A DNA stretch of 64,000 nt from Rhizomys pruinosus (lineage: Eukaryota > Chordata > Mammalia > Rodentia > Spalacidae): the NCBI GenBank assembly GCA_009823505.1, contig VZQC01012403.1:1330659-1394658 (forward strand), read 5' to 3'. Below the pieces are notes generated by a model. It was not told the origin of the DNA and did no database searches. It was given only the letters and a program-made list of their open reading frames with translations. Positions 55,340 through 64,000 of this stretch are shown here, piece by piece. Positions within the stretch are counted from its first letter, which is position 1. Every line of letters begins with the position of its first letter. Position numbers and translations under genes: made by a program.

Positions 55340-56430
55340 TTGTAATCACCAAATTATTAGAGGGGCACGTATGCCAGAATTTTATTTGGGTGTAAATATA
55401 GAGAAATAAAAGCAAGCATGGAAATCTAGTTCCTGCTTTGTTCCACCTCCTGTCTCACATCTTTTCAGGAGCTGGCTGGGGGCAGCAATACTCTACTGAT
55501 CAATAGCCATGAAATCGACATTTTGCAAATATGTTCTGGCCGGACTAGCTCCTTTTCAGCCACCAACTGAACAAGGAATAGAATAAAGGGAAAGAGGCAA
55601 ATAGTGAAATCATTAATAGTATGTTGTGCTTATCAAATTACAATAACTATGTCTCCATACAGGCGAAAACCAGAATCAGTGTGGCAGCAGCACAAGATGA
55701 CAGTCACCATGGCCGTGGACGATATGGACAATGAACACCAATCCTCAATTGTATTTTGGCTGAAGTACGGTCACTGCATGAAGTACACTCAGATGATTAC
55801 AGACTTGTCATGTTAACAACCAACACTAATCATCACAGTGCCACTTCATTTCAGCCTAGAAGATTATAGGAATTTTTGTAGGGAAGTAATTAAGTAATTA
55901 ACATCCCTTGTCTTGTGTATCTTGAAATGTTCTGATTTCCTGTTTATTTTTGAAAAATATTTTATAGGACACAGGTTTGTTAGCATTCATTTTCCTTTTC
56001 AAATTGTATTTCAGCTATTCTTTGAGAATTTTATACTTGTATACAATGTGTTTTGGCCATATTCCTCCACATTATTCCTCCTCCAACTTCTCATAGTACC
56101 CTTTCCTCCAGGATGCCCTGCCGACTTCATATACTCTTTATTTCCTTTATAGAGCTCTGATTCCAATTAGAGCTTCCCATATGGACAAACACAGAAGTAG
56201 GACCATCTGGGCCACGCTTCTTAAGAAATCTGACTTTACCTCCCTTAGTTGCCATCAACTGCCAATAGGTCTCAGCTAGTGGTGAGGACAAGTGAGCACT
56301 TTCCACACTCATCTTGAGATGATGAGATTGATCGTGTACAGGCAGACATCACTGCTGTGGTTCATGAGCACAGTGGCCCTGCAACATCCAGAGGACATTA
56401 TTTTTCAGCTGCCCTCCGTGGTCTCTGGCT
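55340..56430. other. No gene recognised
   Basis: Intergenic sequence. The 70-79-codon open frames in it have no family signature. Confidence 0.4.
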
Positions 56431-57190
56431 GTAACAAACATCTGTCCCCTTGACGTCTTTATTCCCTGAGCCTTGGCGGGGAGGGCCAAGATATATTTCC
56501 TGTCTAGGGCTGAGCACTCCACAGTCACTCACTCTCTGCATGAGTTGTTAGTCTCTGTGTCACTACAATAGAAAGCTTCTCTGATGAGGGCTGAGAGCTG
56601 TACTAATGTGCATGTATAAGGATAAGTACTTAGAAGGTTCTGTTCACTTAGCAGAATAACACTAATAGATTATCCCTCAGGCTGTATGACTTTCTGATCC
56701 ATAGGCAATTGGCCATGTTTACAGCCTCAAGTAAGAGATTCTTACTGTAGTGAGGGTCATAAATCCAACCAGAAGGCTGTTAGATAGTTCCATAGCATTG
56801 ACACAGCTCTTGCACCAATGGACACATCTTTCCAGGCCAGGCATTACTGTGGCTTGTAGGGTTAACAGCTGGATAATACTGGCAACAACTTTAGTCCCCC
56901 AGCAACTTGCAAAGCACCTTCCACTACTATGAAAAGCAGCCAGCAGTAAGGAAGCTTCCAGGACAGGGCTAGCTTGATCTCTACAGCCCCTGTGAGCAAA
57001 GTGTGTGGTGCTTTAAGCAGTAAGTTCTTGAAATCAGATTCTGACCGGGTCTGATCAAGAGTAATGACAATAGCCTATATTGTTTTGGATGTCTTTGGAA
57101 CACACTTGACCAACAAATTGAAGGGAAGTATCTCACACCTGGCCCTGGGTTGACTGATAAGTGATGACTTCTGGGAGGAGCATTATACAT
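56430..57190 (-). repeat. L1 3'-end-like repeat, second copy
   Basis: GAAAGCTTCTCTGATGAGGGC, TGCATGTATAAGGATAAGTAC, TTCCAGGCCAGGCATTACTG, CAACTTGCAAAGCACCTTCC and GACAATAGCCTATATTG. Same block order as 17.8 and 60.98 kb. Confidence 0.55.
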
Positions 57191-57256
57191 CCATATATGG
57201 AAACCCCAGGTAAACTCATCACATATACTAGTTTATAAAATAGTAAGTTTAATATG

Positions 57257-57520
57257 GCATGGTTTTTTTTATTTTATTTATTTTTGTATGTGTGTGAATG
57301 TACTGTCTGCATGTAGGTTTGTGCACCCATGTCATGCAATGCAGTGGAGGTCAGAAGAGGGTCTCGGATTCCCCTGGACTGGAGTTCTCCTAGAATTGGA
57401 GTTACAGATGGTTCTTAGTCGCCATGTGGGTGCTGGGGATCGAACCCGGGTCCTCTGCAAGAGCAGTCGGTGCTCTTAACCACTAGGCTATCTCTCCAGC
57501 TCCGGCATCGGTTTTTTTTC
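57257..57520 (-). mobile_element. B2 SINE with target duplication
   Basis: Minus-strand B2 (TTATTTATTTTTGTATGTGT to GGCTATCTCTCCAGCTCC, about 57262-57503) between GGCATGGTTTTTTTT and GGCATCGGTTTTTTTT. Confidence 0.9.
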
Positions 57521-57524
57521 CAAA

Positions 57525-58032
57525 CATTCTCATCCACTCTCTGTGCATGACCCTCTCATTCCCTTCCACTTCCCCACTTCATTTGTACTTTAATTTTCTT
57601 ATTTATTTCTATGAGTGTTTGCCTGCATGTATGTCTGGGCACCACGTGTATGTAGTGACCACAGAGGCCAGATCCCAAGGACAAAGCATATAAGATGGAA
57701 GATATTTCATCAGGAAATGAGGAATTCCATAAAGGTCCCTGGGTCTATCCAACTTTCCTTCCTTCAATTGTCATCAGTTAGAAGGAGATCCTTCAAAGAC
57801 CACAGGACAGTATGACATGTATACTCTATGCTAGCTGCACTGTTAGCGTCCCAGGGGTCTATTCTCTCCTCTCGACCTCCAGTCTTATCCTAGAAGCAGT
57901 GGGGTTGAAGCCACACAAGATTGTATCCAGCCTTAAGTGGGTTCTGGGGATCAGCTCCTCATGCTTTTGTGACAAGTGCTTCTAAATACTCAACCTGGAT
58001 CCCCTTGAGTCTGAGAACTCAACTGTCATGGG
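57525..58032. other. No gene recognised; 3' flank of segment F
   Basis: Intergenic. Contains short B3-like pieces (TTGCCTGCATGTATGTCTGG at about 57620), not a full element. Confidence 0.4.
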
Positions 58033-58071
58033 TGTTTGTGTTCAGCTCCCCCTGCAGCCTCAGACAATGTG
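58033..58071 (-). other. 23-RSS of V segment F (variant heptamer)
   Basis: Heptamer CACATTG (58065-58071), differing from CACAGTG at position 5; 23-bp spacer (58042-58064); nonamer ACACAAACA (58033-58041). The essential CAC is kept. Confidence 0.9.
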
Positions 58072-58518
58072 TCACTCAGAGCACAGAAGTACACAGCAGA
58101 GTCACTCCAATGTGCAGAGTCTTTCCTCAGGTGGAAGGAAGAGTTGCTCTTCTTAAATTCAGCTGTGAAGCCTTTGATCCCTTGAACCACAGGGTCACCT
58201 GAAATGTACTTAAGGAGAAGCTGGGGACTCTGGTTCGGATACTGGACATACCAGAAGAGATAAAGTGCCCCACTATAAGAATAGGTGCATCTCAGCTTCA
58301 GAGAGGCTTCTTCAGAGACAGTGACAAGGGCATTAGGCTGAGTCACTGACTGGGCTCCAGCATCTCCTAGAAATGAATGCTTGGTCAGTAACTGCAGAGC
58401 AGCCTTCTCTACAAACAGTAAGCATTCCTACAGAATCCGAGCATGTGGAGATCATAAGGAAGCTGTACTCACTCAAGATAAAATGAATCCCCAGCACTGG
58501 GAGGAGCAGCAGGCGCAT
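58072..58518 (-). CDS. Trav9: TCR alpha V segment F (TRAV9/human TRAV8 type), intact
   Basis: Germline TCR alpha V segment. Exon 1 (58518-58473): ATG CGC CTG, leader MRLLLLPVLGIHFIL, donor GTGAGT. A short 106-bp intron. Exon 2 (58366-58072) after acceptor CATTTCTAG; the split codon gives Arg. The mature chain starts AQSVTQPNALVTVSEEA; first Cys in LRC, YSYSGALYLFWYVQYPNQ with the Trp, LLLKYISGDPVVQGI, KGFTAEF, SSFHLRKDSAHW, and second Cys in DSAVYFCALSD. Open from leader to RSS with all conserved positions, so probably functional, although the heptamer has T at position 5. The WYVQYP, GDPVVQG and FHLRK-SAHW pattern is that of mouse TRAV9/human TRAV8. A strong CTCF-like motif lies about 277 bp upstream. 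Confidence 0.93.
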
Positions 58519-58794
58519 GGCTGAGGGCTGGAAAGGCTGCAGGCTCTGTGTTGTTAAATCTCAGGAACAGGCAGGAAAATGGCTGAAGAAAGCAAGAGCT
58601 TGACAATAGGACAGCGGAACAATTCAGCTGACAAGTCTCTTGCTCAGATACAAACACAGAAACTGCTCAATGAACGTGGATGGTTTCCATCTGTGATTCT
58701 TGTCACTGTTTCTGCTAAAAACTGGGCCAGCAGCAAGGAAATGAGCAAATGATGAAGACTTTCAACAGAAATAGGATCTCTAGTGAGTGCTACA

Positions 58795-58808
58795 CCGCCC
58801 TCTGGAGG
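58795..58808 (-). promoter_or_regulatory. CTCF motif upstream of segment F
   Basis: Minus strand CCTCCAGAGGGCGG, 13 of 14 positions of CCASYAGRKGGCRS, with TGG before it and TGT after as in the extended site. About 277 bp upstream of the leader ATG, in the V-coding orientation. Occupancy is inferred. Confidence 0.65.
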
Positions 58809-58814
58809 CCACAC

Positions 58815-60375
58815 GATGAACTAAAACTCCTGAGTGTCCTCAGCAGGCCCCCTGCTGTTCTCCTTCTATTTTACAGGTCACAACAAAACTTCCACAATAA
58901 AAATATCTCTTCTTTCACAAATAAATAATGGCATATTTTCCCTAGAGTCCACGCAAAATGGTATGATATATAATTAATACAGTAATGGGTTATTTCATTT
59001 AGAAGCCAGTTTATAAAATGTAAAGCAGACTTCAGATCCTAGTCCATGTGTCTTTGGAATGAGATCTGTTGCCTCAGGCTCAGTTCAAATGGCCAGTGGA
59101 ACCATGTTGTTGACACGTGTTGGTAGAGGTATCTCCTTTGGTGGATGTTGTGCTTCACAGAGGGAAAGCTGAGGACCAAGAAGTGAGTAGTGTTTCTGAG
59201 CGACCAAGTTGTAACTCTAGATGGGAAGGTTCTGCTCCTAGAGCTAGAGAAGCTGCAACAAGTGAACCCTCCACTTCTAAAAGAATCACTGTCCTTGAAG
59301 AAAAGAATCATAGAACTTGACATGAAAACTTGGCATGTTCTTCTGGGACAATGAAACGCTTTGGCAAGGCAGAATGATTTTGATTCTAGGAGAAGAATAG
59401 AATTCTTTCCTTTGTTGCTCATTCTTCTTTTTTTTCCTCTAAAGATTTCCTTTTGGTGGGGAAGGGTTTACAAGTCTGTCCATTCTTGAAAGTTTAGTCT
59501 ATGATTGTAGACTTTGATTCCTTTGTATGTGTGTGTGAATATATGTACAAATCAATAGATGATAGATAGATAAATGATAGATATATATTGATAGAAAGAT
59601 GATATATAGATGGTATTTATCACTGAGTTATGAACCTGTTTTACATTATGTTTGGCGTTGTACTATTAGCTCAAAGATTTACAAATATTTTTCTAATTGT
59701 GGAGCTCTTTTTCATGTTCTTAATTATGTACTTTGTTTGAAGCATAAATATTTGGCTTATTCTTTAAGTGTAAGATCAAAATGGATTTCTCCATCCCAGT
59801 GTCAGGAAGAATTACTCCCCTCCCTATGTTTAATCATGTATGTTTAATAGCTTTGATTCAACATTTTAAATCTAAGATCCATTTACTTACTCATTATGTA
59901 GTCCATAAAAATAGATAATGTCATTCTCTCACATGTGACCATCAATTTGTCCCTATTTTTCTCCTAATTACAAAACTCCTTGGAATGGTCATCTGTACTT
60001 CTAGATCTAGTTCCTAGCCTCTATTTTGTCTTAAACCTACCACAATCAAAATTTAATTCCTCCCTTCAGTACTGAAGGAAATTTTGTCCAGTGTCACCTA
60101 TGACTTTTCAAATGTACAGTTCAATAACTATGAGTAAATGCACACAGCTCTCGCATATGCATGCAAAATAAAAATATTCTCTACCCTGTGTATTGTCCAA
60201 AGAGTCAGTGGAATGTGCCAAAATTTCACGTTTATTAGCCATTAAGTAAAATTTTCAATGAACATTTGAACAAGATTCAGCAAATATATTAAACATAAAA
60301 AGAACATTTTTGAAAAATGTACATTTTTAAATGTTTGGAGAATTTCATATATAAATAGTATGTATTTTATTATTT
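58815..60375. other. No gene recognised
   Basis: AT-rich intergenic sequence. 59040-59420 is more balanced in composition, with opposing frames of 67 and 127 codons; it could be an old retrocopy, but I could not identify a source. A (GATA)-like run lies at 59555-59612. Confidence 0.4.
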
Positions 60376-60477
60376 CCATATCATACTCCAACACTGGAAA
60401 TCCTCCTTTGTCCCTGCTACATCCCCCCATCCACATCTCAAATTCATGCCTTTTTCCCTGTTAATGTATACATATAC

Positions 60478-60487
60478 ATACACACAC

Positions 60488-60531
<44 letters not shown>
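60478..60531 (+). repeat. (CA)n microsatellite
   Basis: About 50 bp of CA with one G interruption. Confidence 0.95.
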
Positions 60532-60534
<3 letters not shown>

Positions 60535-60889
60535 GTTAGGGCGCCTTATGATCCTTTGAATAGAATCTACAACTTGGATCATATGGCAAGGTCTCCAAGT
60601 ATCCAAGTACCTATTAGAGTCAAGTGTGAAGGAAACTAACTTTCCCACTTTCAGCAACAGATTTCTCACCCTATTTGTAGCTCTTCAATTCAGAGTAGAG
60701 CCCTGTGGGTCCTTCCCTATCCTGCTGGAATGGACAAGCACAGTCTTGTGTGGATATCCATTCTGTTGGGAGTTCATGAAAAATCTGTCGTGTCCTATTT
60801 CACAGTCCTCTCAGTCCTCTGGCTCTTCTACTCTTTCAGCCCGATTTTCAGAAGCATTTCCTGAGCCTTGGATATAGTAGTTGTGTTAG

Positions 60890-61600
60890 ATATGCCCTAT
60901 TTGGAGATGGGACCTCTACAGTTAATTATTCTCTGCACGTAAACCAGATGTTGTGGTTTCTGAATAGACTCTGCGGCAAAAAGAAGTTTCTTGATGAGAG
61001 GAGAGGAGAGGTGTATTTTCTCTCTCTATATATAAGGATAAGTATTTACAAGACAGTTGGGTAGTATATCAGTTGAGTAACAAAACTGTAGTAGTAAGTT
61101 CTCTAGGGTCTATGTCTTCTCCAGACACAAATTCTTGGCTATGTTGACAGAACCTGGCATGAGTTCCTGCTGAGTGAGCCTTAGGTCTAATCTTAAGTGA
61201 GCCTTAAGACTGCTACTGTTCACATTCCTGAACATTAGTGTTATCATTGCTTCATCAGACATCTTGCCAGGGCAGTCATTACTGAAGTTCACAGGATTTA
61301 GGATTTACACCTGGGTAGGACTGTGAAAAATTTCTCCCCTGGCAAGTTGCACAGTACCTCTGATACTGCAAGGGCTAGCCATCAGCAGAGATGCTTCTAG
61401 GTCAGGACTACTTGACTTCCCCAATCCTGTACCCAAACTTTGTGGTGTCCTTAGCAATAGTTCTAACATTCAAGCTCTGTGGGCAACTAGGAGCAATGGC
61501 AGTAGCCTGAGCTTTTCACTCCAAGTACAATTTGTGTTATTGTTCATTCTCCCCAAACTAGTTCAGGCCTGCCAGATCTTCCACCTTCCTCTCATATGTG
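60890..61600 (-). repeat. L1 3'-end-like repeat, third copy
   Basis: AAAAAGAAGTTTCTTGATGAG, ATATAAGGATAAGTATTTAC, TGCCAGGGCAGTCATTACTG, GGCAAGTTGCACAGTACCTC, GGCAGTAGCCTGAG. Same block order as at 17.8 and 56.5 kb. Confidence 0.55.
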
Positions 61601-61604
61601 CATA

Positions 61605-62935
61605 TAACTAGAAACACATGGGAAAAGAAACTGTATTTGATGGTTGTCAGCGAGTGGGAGAAAATTGGTACAATGTTTGGACTGAAGTGCACCTGCAGCT
61701 TGATGCAAGTGGGGATCCTGGGTTGTTAGGTGCGTTGTTAGAAGAGGGGTGGCATGGTGTATGTGCTGCGCAGTAAGGGTCTTTAGTTGCTAAGTGTATC
61801 TGTTAGAACGAGGAATGTTGCATAACAAATCAAGATGGCAAAACTATTCCCTATGCTCCCTGCTCAAAACGTAAGCTCGTCATCACTGGAAAATCAAAAC
61901 TCTATAACTGTGTTATCCCATTCAAGATGGCACAAGGCCCCATGCGTTTTGAGTGACGTTGTGCTGTGTCGCGCTCCTCTGGCTTCCTGGGAATCCTTTG
62001 AAGAAGTTGTTTGCTGTTTGGACTGACACCCTTTCACAATGTAAGTGACAGCAATGGGTAATGGCACAGGGAAAGAGCTATGAGTATCTAGCACGCCAGT
62101 AAAACGTGGAAGAAACATCTTCTAGAAGCAGAGAGAGCCTATAACTCTCACATGGCCCCTCATTTCCAGCATCTAAAGCTGGGCACCTAGGTCAATATCA
62201 TTTCTGAGTCAATTTTGTCAAATTTGAAGTGAGTTGTAAGTTTAGGTGTGTACATGTACTTGAGACAGAGAATTGGATTCTAGAGTGCAAATACTCACTT
62301 CATAATCTCACTGTATATGGGGTCATTTTGGGTGAATTTTCCAACAATCTCGGTAAGACACAGGAATGTTTATATTTCCAGATCTCAATTTTCTCAATAG
62401 CATTTGATTCCATAATTATAACCAGACAATTAATAGAGCATCCTGCAAAAAGTCATCCTGCCTAATAAAATACCACTTTTTGTTTCTAGGATAACATTCT
62501 TCCAACATGTCATGAATATTTCACAGACTTGAGCCTCGGAATCCTGCAAAAGATAGGATGGAAATATTGTAAGGGACCCACAGTGCGATGAATCACAGGA
62601 GAATAGCAATCTTTGAGGGCAAGCTGGGCAGTTACTCTATGAACGTAAAACAGGGCAGTAGTGGGCACCAAAGTAAGGATCAAAGTTCCGATGCAGCTCA
62701 AAGCCAGACAAATTCCCACAATGAAATTGGAAATGGGTAAGAAACCACAACACAACCTAAATTCCTCTCAAAGGAAATTAAGACATATTCAGCAGTGAGT
62801 CCAAAGAGTTGGGCTGGGTATACGATCCTAAAGGGAAGAGTCATATACGGAGTTGTTTTTGAAAATTAGTGAAAAGCAGTCATGTTTGGGCTGATATTTT
62901 AAATTAAATACTGACAGCTTTGTTGTGAGCCGAGA
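61605..62935. other. No gene recognised
   Basis: Intergenic. An 81-codon minus-strand frame (62510-62755) is hydrophobic in part but has no family signature. Confidence 0.4.
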
Positions 62936-62939
62936 CTTT

Positions 62940-63395
62940 AATGAAACAGTTTGTGAAGGGGCCATGGATGAGTGCCTTAGCAGGCATAAGAGTGGGCTTG
63001 TGGGCAAGGCCGCTGGAAGACCTTGAATTCAAACCATCTACCCTGAAAAAGGCTGGCGACGATCGATTGATGCGCTGTCACCGTGGCAGGCTATGTGAGC
63101 GTGAGAAGGAGGACACTGCCAGGGCTTGTGAGCAGCAGCCTAACCTACAGGTTCAGTGAGAAGAAGGCAGTCCTCAAATAAGATAAGCTAGAGGCAATGG
63201 ACGCAAGACCCGTGACTTTTTTTTCTCTTTCTGCTCAATGGTCCAAATACAGGCATGGTACAGGCCTCACACATATGGGGCATATAAACCTAACACACAC
63301 AGACACGGATGACAAAACACGACAGCACACACGACACACACGAACCACACACACCCAAGACACGCCTGTGCATAGCAAAAATAAAATGTAAATCA
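62940..63395 (+). repeat. Possible diverged SINE with CA-rich tail
   Basis: A tRNA-head-like segment (GCCTTAGCAGGCATAAGAG, CTTGAATTCAAACCATC), then purine-rich sequence, and a degenerate CACACGA/ACACAC stretch (63290-63365) ending AAAATAAAATG. The arrangement suits an old B3/B4-class SINE. Confidence 0.35.
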
Positions 63396-63399
63396 ATGG

Positions 63400-64000
63400 C
63401 TTTAGTTAATAGTTTGGAAAGACATTTTAATTTTCTACTTGATGTTTTAATATCTCATACACTGTGCAGCTAATAATTGCTAATAAGACACAATTGATGC
63501 TGTTATTAAAAGATTAGAACCTTTCAATAAAGTTGACTATCCTCTTCCAGTGACAGTGAAATGATCCTTTGAAATTTGAATGATACCTGGAAGTCAATTC
63601 CCAAGACTTGGTATCTAAGAAGCCACTCTCATCAAGAGTTCATTCAGAATGTTTTGACACTCAGTATATCTTTTATAGATGGGATTTCAGGATGTTTTAC
63701 AATGTTCATCTATTAAGAATACAATACAGAAAAAAACATGATCTCTAAGTTGGAAAATAAGATCTGTCTCTAGCTCTGGTATCGGGTTTGGGTGCAGGCA
63801 GCAGTAGCCTAATGGAGCCTGACATTTGCTGCACAATGTCTATTGGAGCTCACCAGAGTGGCGCTGTAATGCTGCAGAGAGAGAGAAGATGGTTTTCCTT
63901 CCTGTATTGCAATAGGAGAATGAGTGCTTTGTCTTGCGATTTTGTTCTGAAGTCCTCAAGAATCATTTAATGGATTAATAGCAGACCTGCCTCAGGCTCC
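63400..64000. other. No gene recognised
   Basis: AT-rich intergenic sequence to the window edge. Confidence 0.4.

Noticed and set aside
59039..59422. 127-codon minus-strand frame, perhaps an old retrocopy
   Set aside because: Neither strand gives a protein I recognise. Left as unassigned rather than named.
63820..63850. CACCAGAGTGGCGC as a CTCF site
   Set aside because: It needs a one-base insertion to fit the core and lies on the other strand, away from any V segment.

Overview
The window is mammalian nuclear DNA from a muroid rodent. The repeats show this: B1 and B2/B3 SINEs, rodent-type L1 3' ends, URR1-like hAT fragments, a class II (ERVK) provirus and CA/GA/GATA microsatellites. Within muroids I cannot fix the species; the repeat copies do not read like house mouse, so a cricetid or other non-Mus muroid is a guess. 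The locus is clear: part of the variable-gene region of the T-cell receptor alpha/delta locus.

The only immune genes are six V segments, all on the minus strand, each followed by a 23-bp-spacer recombination signal sequence (RSS). From left to right: (A) 4.7-5.2 kb, mouse TRAV14 (Valpha2) type, frameshifted; (B) 14.9-15.4 kb, mouse TRAV4/human TRAV22 type, intact; (C) 25.5-26.1 kb, mouse TRAV7/human TRAV12 type, intact; (D) 29.7-30.0 kb, mouse TRAV12/human TRAV9 type, internally deleted with a damaged heptamer; (E) 42.6-43.1 kb, mouse TRAV16/human TRAV19 type, open V exon but an out-of-frame leader; (F) 58.0-58.5 kb, mouse TRAV9/human TRAV8 type, intact but with a one-base-off heptamer. The J and C segments should lie beyond the left edge. 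Family names come from remembered sequence features, not a search.

The rest is mostly retroelements. RREB1 (2.1-4.2 kb), PHB1 (24.2-25.1 kb) and GAPDH (53.0-53.7 kb) are present as dead retrocopies; the RREB1 copy has its 5' part inverted. A 4.2-kb defective provirus with two LTRs and a 6-bp target duplication occupies 19.15-23.37 kb. L1 fragments cover much of 7-10, 12-14, 27-29, 34, 38-41, 44-47 and 48-53 kb. One (38.36-41.22 kb) has a twin-priming inversion with a 32-bp minisatellite inside it, and two others lie tail to tail at 48.4-53 kb. A B2-B1 chimeric SINE sits at 34.2 kb.

The V segments act together only through recombination: each RSS can join its V exon to a J segment. Good CTCF-motif matches lie about 240-290 bp upstream of C, D and F, all on the V-coding strand, which fits the known role of CTCF loops in bringing V segments to the recombination centre. 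I found no convincing new molecular system; the CTCF/V pairing and the chimeric and inverted retroelements are the observations most worth checking.
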